Source: Basidiobolus ranarum
Lineage: Eukaryota > Basidiobolomycota > Basidiobolomycetes > Basidiobolales
Length of the DNA stretch: 32,271 nt
Assembly (NCBI GenBank): GCA_040143965.1
Contig: JASJQH010000084.1
Span: 1-32,271, forward strand
Reading direction: 5' to 3'
Shown here: piece after piece, positions 13,169 to 23,797 of the stretch
How the letters are laid out: every line of letters starts with the position of its first letter
Numbering within the stretch: position 1 is the stretch's first letter
Made by a program: the position numbers and the translations under genes
Notes under the pieces: generated by a model
Database searches by the model: none
What the model was told of the DNA's origin: nothing
The model's input: the letters and a program-made list of their open reading frames with translations, nothing else

Positions 13169-15520
13169 TTACATACCACTGGGAGGCATATGCGTTGGAA
13201 CAAAATTTGGAACTATTGGCACTGATGACATTGGCATAGACCCAGGTATACCAACTGAGTGCCCATTAGGCGGTGCAAAGTCAAAGTTGCGAACTGGTAT
13301 TTCATACTCTGATTTTCTGCCTTGCTTGCGGTTTGCTGTCTTCCCTTTGTTGGATTTATGGTCATCCGTTATCATAATGGGTGGAGACATGCCAGTAGCA
13401 ATTACTTGCCCTAGATAATCCTTCATCGTGAAATAGATGCTATATAGAGATGTTAGATACCGGTGATCATCAAGACTTCAACAGGCTTAATCTTACCAGA
13501 ATCCAACTTTTTCGTTGTGGTGTCTGCAGTAACAAGTTATACGAGCAGGTAATATAGTATCACCACTACTAAAATCAACTAATTCGTTACAGTTGAAAAG
13601 TAAGATTTTGCGTTGCTCAAGTTGAAGCGACTAAAGTACAAAAAAGTTAATTTCCATCGGCGAACTAAGAGATATCTGATAAAAAACTTACTTGCTCATC
13701 ATCCAAATTGAGACCCGGTAGAGCATTTCCAAGCTCACTTACGGGTGATGAGGCTCTACTAGCATTAGGTGTATTGCTTACGCTAGCCTGTTGGTTTTTG
13801 ACTTTGTTTTCTTTCTTTCGAAGTGCTCTTTTTCTCTGAAGTTTGACATGGTTACTATCTAAGAGGAAATAGATGGCTAGTTAATGTACTACTAACCTCA
13901 CGCTGTACACATGATATACATGTATACACCTTCCTTGTGATATCAGTCGCACATATAACATTGGTTTCCAGGTTAAGGACATTATGCTCTAAAGGATTTG
14001 TTTGATCTGAAGATGGAATTAGTATTGCACTGACAATTTGGTAGTGTATACACAGCATCTCTACCTTTAGAATTCTTGCGCTTAAACTTCTCCTTAGCCA
14101 CCATAAATTCAGGTAGGCGCAAGTGAGACCATAACGAAACCTTTTCACCGCGATCTGTTACCAACTGAAGGCAGAATTTGATTTGTGTTTCAACGCGGGA
14201 CTTAGCACCAGATTCAGGTACTCCTAGCACACGGATTTGTAACCTTATAACAGTATAAAATTAATACAAGTCTTGAGTATGAGTGAAACGTTATCAGGTA
14301 CCCTTTCCCGGCGATATTGTTGGTTTGAGGCGCGTTAAAGCTTGTGATATGAGTAGGAATCGAAGTGCTAATTTACAATGCTGTTAAATACAGTATTAGG
14401 ATTCAAGTTACGAAGAACTTAATAAACTTACTTTCTATTATGCATATATTCTGGACAATTATTAGGTCTTCCTGAATTATCAGAAAAATTCATAGAATTA
14501 ACTGGATGATACTATAAAAAGCAAAGCAGTATTAGGTAAAAGTCGGTTGATTTGAAGCAAGTAGTTTTTACATACATTCGGTACCGCGAAAAATTGTGAA
14601 TAATCAGGATTATGTTCTCCATGGTTGTTTGAAGTCTCGCCTACAGTATCAAGTGCTAGCATGTCACTAATCGAGACGGTTTGTAATGGCTGCTGAGAAA
14701 CTCCGGCGTTATTCATTCCAAAAAAGGCCCCGTCAAGTTGATGTTGTAATGGGGAAGGTGGTCTCGATAATGGATCCATATCATGTGGTAAATAAGGATG
14801 CATAGCAGAAACAGATGGAGAAGCCATAGGCGTTGCACTCGGAGAAACGGGACGAGAAGGAATGGCAAATATATTTCCCTGCGCATCCATCGATACTGGT
14901 GTATTCTGCATATGGGAATTAGGACTAGAGAAATTCAAAGAATAATAAGGGTGACGAAGCGGGTGTTGTAGTGGTGATGGTGGTGAAGTAAAAGCAGCGT
15001 TAAGGGGAGGAGAGGCCATAGGTGTTGCAGTTGGAGAGGGTGGCTGTGAAGGCGTCAAAAACATGTTACTGCCATCTAAAGAGAAAGGCATAGGTTGAAA
15101 AGAATTATTCGTTTGCGAGTTATAACCCGGTGGAAGAAATGGACTTTGATATGGAGATGGAGGTCTAGATAAATGGGCCAGATTGGGATTTGAAGGTATG
15201 AATTTTTTTATGCCAGTTAATGCAGGAGAGGCTACTGGCGTAGCGCTTGGAGTAGCTTGAAGGGATGGAGCAAAATACAAATTACCCTCGGCCTCAATAT
15301 TTTCCATTTTAGGAACGCAATTGTATTGATCGTTGTTAGCTGGAAGATTGACGTAGTTGAAATTGAAGCCAGGAAGTTCTTCAGATGGTGTATTGACTGC
15401 AGAGTTGACAGCTGAATCAAAAGCATTGAAGTGTGGTGAAAAGGAATTCTCTGGTCCCAACGAGGGTGAAGATGATTGCCCAAGATTAGACCGACGATGC
15501 TTGAGACGGTTTTGATACAT
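13169..15520 (-). CDS. Spt23/Mga2-like DNA-binding protein, apparently lacking membrane anchor
   Basis: Relative of the yeast regulators of fatty-acid desaturase genes (OLE1), which are held in the ER membrane and released by processing. Eight exons give about 648 residues. Residues 1-315 (one exon, 14576-15520) are Ser/Pro-rich with three imperfect repeats (about 79-131, 149-195, 214-266) containing SATPxASP and SRPPSP. The conserved DNA-binding part follows: GVPESGAKSRVETQIK near 371-386, a Cys segment TCISCVQ, FNCNELVDFSSG, ITCYCRHH near 545-552, and MITDDHK near 581-587. The frame then ends PPSGM. The usual IPT/TIG domain, ankyrin repeats and C-terminal membrane span are not seen. A strong donor (g|gtatgt) overlaps the stop, so further exons are possible. 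The join between exons 5 and 6 is the least certain (donor c|gtgagg). Confidence 0.85.
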
Positions 15521-16596
15521 TATGAATAGATCGGGGAAACGACACGTAGAAATGACGTTTGGGGTCGAAGTTGTTTTGTTTACCCAAGAATATCGGCTCG
15601 GAAAAAATTAGTTTGAAGTAGTTTCGTTCTCAGCGCGAAAAGTAAGGCTGTTTGAAAGGAAACCAAAACGTGGGTTAGCTTGGGTGAGTAGTTAAACTTC
15701 TGTCAGAGCCAGGTGAGCGTGTACAATTGATAAATCTTGTCAAAGGATCTGAAGTTGGACGGTTTCTTCTGGTCGCTTTTCTTATTCAGTGAATTTGATT
15801 GGGCGTAGCATTTACCCATCAGCTGATACGGCTTCATCAAAATCAAATGGTTGATTGGTAGAAAGATCACTTGTTGAATCTTGCGAGAATTGAATTTTCT
15901 GGTACGCAGACGTCTTCTCATGTCTTAGATTGTTACACGCATGTAGAACTTGTATAAATACGACCACCATATATTCAAGAATGTACGCACCTAGATATGA
16001 TATTGATTCGTGGCCCGGTTTTTGTAACCATAAGCATGCGTTACTGTTCTGGAAGATTGCTTTTGCCTGTTCGAACCGCCAACACCTATACACATGCCAT
16101 TGCCGATAACTTCCCAAATTACAAATGGTGCACAACCCAGTAGCGCCCTAGAGGTGGTGTGTCAATGGTACACATTGAGAATTCTGTGGACAGCAATTGG
16201 TTTGTCGAGTTGCATTGGTGCGCTCTACGTGTGTCAGATATGAAACAAAGCTTCCGTGTGTAATTCTAGATCTGGGAGTGATTGGCTACAAATCAGAGTC
16301 TCCACTAATCAAATCATAAAGATCAGCAACCTTCCACCATGAAAGAATTAGTATTCCGAAATCTAGATTTGCAAGTTCTCAAAATATCCAAGTTCTATGA
16401 AGCCGAGTTTCTCATCACAGCGGCAACAACAATAATTACAAAATGCTCTATTTTTGTAAATAATATGATTGAGAGGTTGGTACGCAATCCATTCATCCTA
16501 CGATATTCGTATCAGGGATACGTGATCGGACATGAAATTCCTTCCTGCATTTTATCTTGATACCTTGACTCAAAGCTTATTGATAGAACAATAAAC
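15521..16596. other. Divergent spacer with an orphan exon-like segment
   Basis: About 1.1 kb between the Spt23-like gene and KGD4. On the minus strand 15816-15920 reads as an acidic, Ser/Gln-rich stretch (QFSQDSTSDLSTNQPFDFDE) that ends exactly at a good donor (gg|gtaaatg). It may be an upstream exon of the Spt23-like gene, but I could not join it in frame to the ATG at 15520. The plus-strand frame 16339-16560 has no recognisable features. Confidence 0.35.
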
Positions 16597-16986
16597 ATGC
16601 AACCTACACTAGCTCGATTTGCTATTAGAATTCCTAAAAAGCATGTCCCATTAATCAAGTTTTTAGGTCCTCGCAAGAGACTAGCCACACAAAGTAGTAT
16701 ACTATTGATGTAGAGGGTAATAAGCTGATACCTAACTGTATTCATTTTTAATCAAACAGCTGAGCAAACACAAACTTCTACCTCTGCCACTCTTAATAGC
16801 TCTGCTACAAAGTCGGAGAAATCTTATGTTGAGTATAATGAGCTCCCAACCCGCTTTCGCAGGGTTCCAATCACTCAGGAAGAAATTGAAGCAATCGAGG
16901 TACGTATTTTCTTATAGAGCTATTGCTTCACATTGACTTATCTTTTTTCACATGTCTAGATGGGTGGTGCAGGATATACTTTATAA
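16597..16986 (+). CDS. KGD4: 2-oxoglutarate dehydrogenase subunit KGD4/Ymr31 (MRPS36 family), three exons
   Basis: Small mitochondrial protein that tethers E3 (lipoamide dehydrogenase) to the E1-E2 core of the 2-oxoglutarate dehydrogenase complex. Exons 16597-16693, 16761-16900 and 16960-16986 give 87 residues, too fragmented to appear as one frame. Diagnostic parts are the N-terminal VPLIKFLGPRK, a Ser/Thr-rich linker, and the C-terminal NELPTRFRRVPITQEEIEAI followed by MGGAG. This corresponds to the ELPxRFxxxPIxxxEhExIxxGGA signature of Ymr31. The basic, hydroxylated N-terminus fits a matrix-targeting sequence. The last exon encodes only eight residues, including the conserved GGA tail. It ends 166 bases from the convergent TPR gene. 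Confidence 0.88.
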
Positions 16987-17152
16987 GTGTCGTCTCTTAT
17001 GGTATACGGGGAACATTGTTACTTTCTAGCCAAATTGTAGCTTGAACTGAATTTGTATTGTATGAAAGAGTAAACTTTCTTAAAAAATCCTATGAAATAT
17101 TGGTTTTAAGTTGATACTTTGAGAGGTTATTGGGGTCTTTCGGTTTATTCGA

Positions 17153-20100
17153 TTAAGTATTAATCTGATCTCCACTGTTGGCCAGTTCACAGGCATTCTT
17201 CAACATAAATTGATCTAAATATCTCAAACTCAGACAATCGATTTCATTCCATCCATGATCATTAATTTTATCACCATTAAACATTGGTGAGAGAGAGTCG
17301 ATATCTTTTGCAGAAAGCTTGTCAATCTCAATCTTAACTTCAGTCATGAGACCATTGTAGTATTCGGCAGACGATTTCAGTTCAATTCCTCGAAAATCCA
17401 ACCATCCATAAGTAGCTTCTAAATCTTTTCCAGTGCGTAGACGGAGAAGTGTGAGGTTATATATGGAGTGCAGAGTATCTACCATATGCAATGTTGAGTT
17501 AAAGGGCGAAATCTATTTCATTTGGCTGCTTATTACCTGAGGATAGAACAACTGATTTCATCAGGACTTGAATTGCCTCCTCAACTAGGCCCAAGGTGGA
17601 CAACATATAGGCTTGGTTATTATACGCTTGTATCTAAGAGAATAAACATTAGAACATGAAAAAGAAAGATTCTCAACGGCCTGGCTTTTACCAATAGTGA
17701 TTTCCTATAATCTTCATTGAATAATTGCTCTATATCTACACGATTTTTACATTTTCTTATTTCAGAATTAGTTGTATATGACTCTACTTCCAACTTGGCC
17801 TTTTTCATGGTCGGTTCCTCTACATACGATGTCCATACAATGCTCTTTAGTGGTTATTTCCAAGGTTGAACACACAAAATCTTACCGTTACAGCTTTCTT
17901 GAACACAGAATTTAGAAATCGTTAAAAGTAGTTTTTCCACTCTGAGATAAATATCTTTGGCTTTCTCAGCTGTCTCTATAGTTTGATCTTTATACCATAT
18001 CGCTTCAGCTAAATACAATTGAATGGATATATCCAATGGGTCGATTTCCAGTATTGAGTTACATACATCAATAGCTCGATCGAATTTAGGAGGGTCAAGC
18101 ATCAGTAGAGTATACACATAGTCTCTAATGACTTTACGCATTATTCCGTCCATGTTGGTTTGCTTGGTGAATATTTGTCTGGGGATGGGACTGATGATAT
18201 TAGAGTATTCATTCTCAGCTTCTTTGAATCTCTTTTGTTCTAAATAAACCGCACCTAGTCTAGATACGACGTTTAGCAAGCTTATACATGCTTGAGGACT
18301 GGTGCCATTCAGGTGAGATCTTTCACTAGTGAGTGCTAAATCTCCTGTTAATCTCTTTGTCATCCCAAAATACGTGATTTAGAGAAAAGTTCAATTTTAT
18401 ATTAAAATAAAGTGGATCCCTACCTCCGTAAGATGTGTAAGCATCTTGATTTCCACTTGTAGCTTTCCTGTTCTTTCGTATACCACGCACAAATTCCAAA
18501 GTGGGTGGCTACTTCTTATGTTGGATTCTAATGAAGATTTGAAGTATTTAACAGCCATGTTTGGTTTGGACTATTCATATGGAAAAAATGAGTATACGAT
18601 TATAAAGAAAGAATCAACTAAATTAAATACCAAGTGTACTGCTGAACATCCGGCCATATTAAATGAATCACTTCTTAAGTTTTTCTCGGCCGTAAAGCAT
18701 TTCTTGAAGTACTCTAAAGCTTCAGAATAATATCCTTCATGGTATTTGATGTGGCCTGGATGTTTATAAATCATAAAGTTAGTCTTTAGAAATCCTTCGG
18801 TATGGAATTTCACCGTTACCTAATAAGTAATATGCCGGATAGAATTCAGCTCCTAGGAATTGTATACACTTTTCAATTAAATCGTAAGGTATTTCTTTTC
18901 TACATGTTTGCACGTAAAGACTCATCAGTAGGTACAGAGTAACCCCGTACTCGATCTCAATATCTTCGTTAGGCAACAAGGAGTAGATAGGCTTTACGGT
19001 AATATGGTGACTCGGATTAATATTTGGATTTGTATACAGGTCATTGTGGGTTCTCATGTTCTTCTCTAGATGCATCTTAGCTAGCAACAATATATGCTCT
19101 ATAGAATCATTACAGACCTCCATAGGGTGCGATATCTGATTGATCACTTGAAGCCATATAAGCTTCACCAAGTAGTACCTTATGAAGCGGAAATCCTTAC
19201 TTGTAGACATTGATGTCGAGAGAGACTCGAAATAAATACTGTACATCTCCAATAGAGTCAATTGGCTTGTATCTTTACTGGGCTTCAGTAAAAAATTCGA
19301 GAGAGAGAGCGCATCAATCTCCTTACTCAACCAAACCTTCAGCCTTCGGGTGAAAGCTACTGTTGGTTCTGACATGAACATGAGAGCGAGATTATGCGTA
19401 GTGCCCAAAAAGTACCCCAATGCCAACGGATTACCTTTTGAAATAAACAAAATGTATGGTTTATTGATATTAATCGCATGCTCTACTATGGAATGTACAA
19501 AGTCACCAGAACTTTTCATATATATATATATAAGAACAATTCTGAGAGGACGAAACAAATGAAAATTTGAGTCAACTATAAATGAACGCCTACCTCTAAA
19601 TTTATGCATAATATCCTCTAGTTTACGTATGTAAGAAGCTCTTGAAGTACTAACTGAGGAGTTCTAACGCTTTTTTAAGCATGTGTACACTCATAATATA
19701 AAGGTTCTATGTTTACCATATTTTCCAGCGTTTCTCTATTTGCATCTATAGCCAAGGTCTCTATGCTTTTACTTGGAATACCTGTATATATATGACGTCA
19801 GCGGGTGTAAATATATATAAAGCATACAAACAACATTTACCTTCTAGTGTTTCCATACTCTCTAAAGCCTGAGAAATTCTGAAAGTAGAAGCGAATATAC
19901 ATTGGTTTATCCAAGTGAGATTTTGTATAATTTTTCTTCTCCATTTTTTATCGAGAGGCAACTGTATTGTAGCCACTTCGCTACGAAAATCAAGATTCGC
20001 TACAACTCGTTTATACCAGTCATAATCTACCTCTTTTCTCAAAATCTCTTGATTTAGTTGATTAGATATTGTACTTGGACTGATATTAAGTTTGCACAAC

Positions 20101-20252
20101 AGCTGAGAAAGTAAAGGCTCCAGGATTGAGAAAGAGCGTTGTTTAAACAAACCATATATATACGAACAAAGACATAAGCTATATTTCGTACGAAAAGAGG
20201 AAGAATGTGCATTGGAGGGGGCGATTCCACACCAAGAACAATGTGTTCCCAT
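17153..20252 (-). CDS. Large TPR protein, possible FANCG homologue, nine exons
   Basis: Minus-strand exons 19841-20252, 19717-19781, 18820-19663, 18631-18755, 18424-18570, 17886-18354, 17692-17819, 17537-17633 and 17153-17478 close in frame to 870 residues. Residues 1-440 show no motif I recognise; a (TA)n run at 19520-19531 is translated inside exon 3. From about 441 on, TPR-like helix pairs follow one another (HEGYYSEALEYFKK, PNMAVKYFKSSL, RFKEAENEYSNI, PKFDRAIDVCNSIL, LVEEAIQVLMKS, GKDLEATYGWLDF). Their order and spacing parallel my recollection of human FANCG, including the tryptophan after the last TPR (W788). FANCG is a Fanconi anaemia core-complex scaffold for DNA crosslink repair. TPRs are generic, so SKI3-, Zip4- or other TPR families are alternatives. 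The start ATG at 20252 is provisional. Confidence 0.6.
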
Positions 20253-20665
20253 ATCTCGTGTATGCTACCTTAGAATTGTAGCTAGTGTAATTATTAATGT
20301 CTTTCAGTGTTGCAATATATCAAATTGAATTTTCAACAAGATTGACATCTAGCCAACGTTAAAACAATGGGTTTAACTTTATGTTAATAATTGTATTTAC
20401 ACACCTTTGAGATTATGCTCAAGTTGATAGTGAATTCGTGATCGAAAACCAACTTTACCAATGATTTCGAAATGAATTTAAGGTTTCCGCAGTTCACGAC
20501 TCTGATTTAGTGGCTGCGTATGATTGAAACCGACTAGGAATGGAAGGGGGTAATAAGAAATTTTTTATTTGGGGAGGGGCCCAAAGGAAAGGAAAGGAAT
20601 TTGAATTTATTTTCAATAATTGTTTCTAACTTGTCCTTGGACTTTCGATAACTTTTACATACAAC
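20253..20665. promoter_or_regulatory. Divergent promoter region, TPR gene and prohibitin-2
   Basis: 413 bases separate the two start codons. The PHB2-proximal part is G-rich on the plus strand (aggggg, ggggagggg near 20543-20580) and then turns pyrimidine-rich. I see no clear TATA box. Confidence 0.4.
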
Positions 20666-21728
20666 ATGGCTCAACAAGCTGCTAATTTTTTGAAGGGCAA
20701 TGGTAAATCCTTGTTTACTAGCGCCGGTGCCTTGATTACCTTGGGTGCTCTTGGCTACGGTGTCAACGCTTCCTTATTCAACGGTATGTTAACTTCACAA
20801 ATATTCAATACTCTCGCAGCACATTGCTAACATATTCGGGATCAGTTGATGGTGGTCATAGAGCTGTTAAATACTCTAGAATTTTTGGTGTTCAAAAGGA
20901 AATCTATCAAGAAGGTACCCATATTGTTATCCCTTGGCTCGAAACCCCCATCATATACGATGTTCGTGCTAAGCCAAGAAACATTGCCTCTTTGACCGGT
21001 ACCAAAGGTAAATCTTTTTTATTATATCCGATTATTGCCATCAAGCGTAGACTCACACTTCTCGGTTAGATCTTCAAATGGTTAATATTACCGTTCGTGT
21101 TCTCTCCAAGCCCAAGGTTGATGCTCTCGATACCATTTACAAAACTCTCGGAACCGATTATGATGAGCGTGTTTTGCCTTCAATCGTTAATGAAGTTTTA
21201 AAGAGTGTTGTAGCTCAATTCAATGCTTCTCAGCTTGTTACACAGCGTGAGAGAGTCAGTAGACTTGTACGCGAGAATCTTCTCCGTCGTGCTCTTCGTT
21301 TCAACATAGTTTTGGATGATGTTTCTATCACCCATGTTGCTTTCTCTCCTGAGTTCTCCACTGCCGTTGAAGGTAAACAAATTGCCCAGCAAGAAGCCCA
21401 AAGAGCCTTCTTCATCGTTGAAAGCGCCAAGCAAGAAAAACAGTCAACCATCATTAAGGCTGAGGGTGAAGCCCGTTCCGCCGAACTTATTGGTGAAGCC
21501 ATCCGTAACAAACCTGGTTTCATTGCCTTGAGAAAGATTGAAGCTGCACGTGAAATTGCCCATATCATTGCCAACTCCAACAACCGTGTCATGTTGGATG
21601 CTGATACTCTTTTGCTCAATGTTCAAACAAACATGTAAGTGATTTCATTGCTCTGGTATAACTTAGGCAATTCCTAATATTTGGTATCTAGTCCCGCTGC
21701 TACTACCGTTACTTCTGCTTCTCAGTAG
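20666..21728 (+). CDS. PHB2: Prohibitin-2, four exons
   Basis: Inner-mitochondrial-membrane SPFH protein that assembles with PHB1 into a ring complex supporting cristae, membrane-protein quality control and respiratory-chain stability. Exons 20666-20783, 20846-21007, 21070-21634 and 21692-21728 give 293 residues. The N-terminus carries a hydrophobic segment ([12 protein letters not shown], about residues 22-33) that anchors it. The PHB domain is clear in [31 protein letters not shown] and [17 protein letters not shown]. It is PHB2 rather than PHB1 by [20 protein letters not shown] and the coiled-coil [20 protein letters not shown]. The tail is short ([12 protein letters not shown]) and differs from animal PHB2. 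All intron phases close correctly. Confidence 0.95.
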
Positions 21729-22082
21729 ATTGACTCGACTGCATAGCTCCATACATCATTTATCTTATCGTTAGATTTCCATCATCATTCCTAATGCTAA
21801 TACGCATTATCGTATTAACGTGGGTTTCATTCAAAATACAAAGCAAAAGCAAAATAAATTACACTGTTTCTTAACTTGATTTGACTTACAACCAAACTTA
21901 AACACATTAAAGTAATTTACATCTTAAGGCTAAAATTAGTTCGATTGCTGGATCAATTTCCCTTCAGCTCTAGAGCCAATGAGAGAAGTAAACTAAAAGA
22001 ATTATTTTCGTAATGTAATAAAAGATTTCCAGTGGGTCTTAAATCTCCCTCTTTCTATTTTCCCGTAGGGCTATCAGTCGAT
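21729..22082 (+). promoter_or_regulatory. RPL18 promoter region with CCAAT box
   Basis: A plus-strand CCAAT lies at 21976-21980, about 105 bases before the RPL18 ATG. A pyrimidine-rich tract (ctccctctttctattttccc, 22046-22065) precedes the ATG closely, resembling the tracts before RPL34 and RPS7. Confidence 0.45.
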
Positions 22083-22808
22083 ATGGTTAGTATTGATTAT
22101 TTATTAAAAACAAGAAAGCCATTGATGGATGGTTAGAGATACTAGGTTAGATATCTGAACGTAGTTATACAGTTTACCGTCCCCTTTCGATTCTACTTGA
22201 GCTAGACTAGCTATATATTTGTTTCAATTATTAATGACTTTCCGTAATGTTAGGGTATTGATATCAAAAAACACCACGTAAAGAAGGGCAACAGATCCGA
22301 ACCCCGCAGTCAAGATGTCTATCTCAGATTGTTGGTGAAGTTGTACAGATTCCTCGCACGTCGTACTGATGCCAAGTTCAACAAGGTCATCCTCAAGCGT
22401 CTCTTTATGTCTCGCGTTCACAGACCTCCTCTTTCCATCTCTCGTTTGGCCCGTTATGTCAAGGGCAAGGAGGGTAAGGTTGCTGTTATTGTCGGTACTG
22501 TTACTGATGATGAGCGTCTTTTGGAAGTTCCCAAGTTGACTGTCTGTGCCCTTCGCGTCACTAAGACTGCTCGTGCTAGAATCTTAAAGGCCGGTGGTGA
22601 AATTATTACCTTTGATCAATTGGCTCTCCGTTCCCCCACTGGTGCCAACACCGTCCTTTTGAGAGGTCCCAAGAACTCTCGTGAGGCTGTTAAGCACTTC
22701 GGTGCTGCTGGTGTGCCCAATGGTCATGCTAAGCCATATGTTCGTTCTAAGGGTCGTAAGTTTGAGCGCGCTAGAGGTCGTCGTGCCAGTCGTGGTTACA
22801 AGAACTAG
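22083..22808 (+). CDS. RPL18: 60S ribosomal protein L18 (eL18), ATG-only first exon
   Basis: Component of the large cytosolic ribosomal subunit. The body (22254-22808) begins [20 protein letters not shown] and ends [17 protein letters not shown], the standard eL18 ends. It lacks its own initiator methionine. The only good upstream join is ATG at 22083-22085 followed directly by a donor (gttagt) and a 168-bp intron ending gttag, so the first coding exon is just the start codon. This gives 185 residues, matching the family length. Codon use is biased to C-ending codons (GTC, CTC, ACC), as expected of a highly expressed gene. Minus-strand frames here are shadows. Confidence 0.95.
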
Positions 22809-22945
22809 ATACATTTTTGTACATTGTCGGGAAATAAACGATTTCATTTTCTATTTTATCCAAATTAACATTGATTATACATATATTTATTTATCCAATG
22901 GATAATACAATTCTAGTGGGTATGGGAATATGGTACGAGATACAC

Positions 22946-22975
22946 CCTAACACCCATATACCTAACACCCATATA
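22946..22975. repeat. 15-bp perfect tandem duplication
   Basis: CCTAACACCCATATA occurs twice head to tail (22946-22960 and 22961-22975). It resembles telomere-like CCCTAACA text but is only two units long and internal, so it is more likely a replication slip. Confidence 0.8.
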
Positions 22976-23604
22976 CGTAATCGGTAGGATTGTATTCGGC
23001 TTAATAGGCTAACTTCTTTGTTTACCTGATAAGAAATCATGCGCAGATCGTTAAGGCTTCATTTATATATCCAAACATTAACTGACACCGCTAGCCCTAA
23101 AAATAGTGCTGTTGATCTTTGGTTAACATATGCGATGTATATCTAAATATATTATTTCCACACATGAAAGAAGAGGTAACTAGATGGTCTCTACCGACGT
23201 GGTTCTCCTTGTCAATCAATTCATATAAATAATGTCGAGGCCACACAAAGGGGTTCGTTCAACGTGGTGATTTTTACATCTGAAGATTGGATATGTCTTT
23301 GAATTGGATTCTCTTAGTAACCCAATGTTTCACGTTAGAAGGTAAATGACTACGATGTATGTAAAGGCGATAGTGATCGTCTTCATAGTAAGTATTAATA
23401 ATCACTTTAAAAGAAATGTTGTCCAATGACTTCAACATCCCGATACCCCCACCGGAAAAATTTAATCAGAGGCGCACACTAGAGGTGTTCACCCACAATA
23501 ATTCAGGGATAACATTGTTGTTGTCATGCTGGTGCCAGATTAAGGTGAATGAACCACTGATATTGTCACATCTCTTTTTTCAACCGAAGATTCTGAAACC
23601 GCCC

Positions 23605-23618
23605 AGGTGGATCCACCT
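23605..23618. promoter_or_regulatory. Perfect 14-bp palindrome upstream of orphan gene
   Basis: AGGTGGATCCACCT is self-complementary, and the palindrome extends with one mismatched pair to 23602-23621. It lies 180 bases upstream of the orphan ATG in a region otherwise without structure, which fits a dimeric transcription-factor site. Function is inferred. Confidence 0.4.
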
Positions 23619-23744
23619 AGGGGAACCATAAAAATATGTTTATCTTGGCCAATCTAAATATGTGTCTGAATGCTCAGGCTCATTGTTACAATGATTCACC
23701 TTGATTAGGTGCACAGCGGGTTCAAAGCAATGTCACCTACCAAG

Positions 23745-23752
23745 TATATAAA
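23745..23752 (+). promoter_or_regulatory. TATA box of the orphan gene
   Basis: TATATAAA sits 45 bases before the ATG at 23798, the same spacing as in the secreted-protein gene, and supports the orphan frame as a real transcription unit. Confidence 0.55.
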
Positions 23753-23797
23753 GTTGGGTTTGGCAAGCTTGAACCAACACTCCAAAAACAATTAGCC

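Larger units (their letters stand above)
22809..23744. other. Intergenic region downstream of RPL18
   Basis: A polyadenylation signal AATAAA at 22833-22838 serves RPL18. The rest holds a 15-bp tandem duplication (22946-22975) and a palindrome (23605-23618), both listed separately. The plus frame 23416-23631 has no recognisable features. The right part should be the promoter of the orphan gene. Confidence 0.4.

Noticed and set aside
16055-16100. tRNA-like T-loop (TTCGAAC) near 16069
   Set aside because: No acceptor, D or anticodon stem can be paired around it, and the flanks of the loop do not form a T-stem.
16339-16560. 73-codon plus-strand frame upstream of KGD4
   Set aside because: It has an ATG but no TATA box, splice pattern or recognisable motif. 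It is within chance expectation for AT-rich DNA, and KGD4 has its own start at 16597.
22941-22980. Internal telomere repeat
   Set aside because: There are only two 15-bp copies with a non-telomeric period, so this is better explained as a small tandem duplication.
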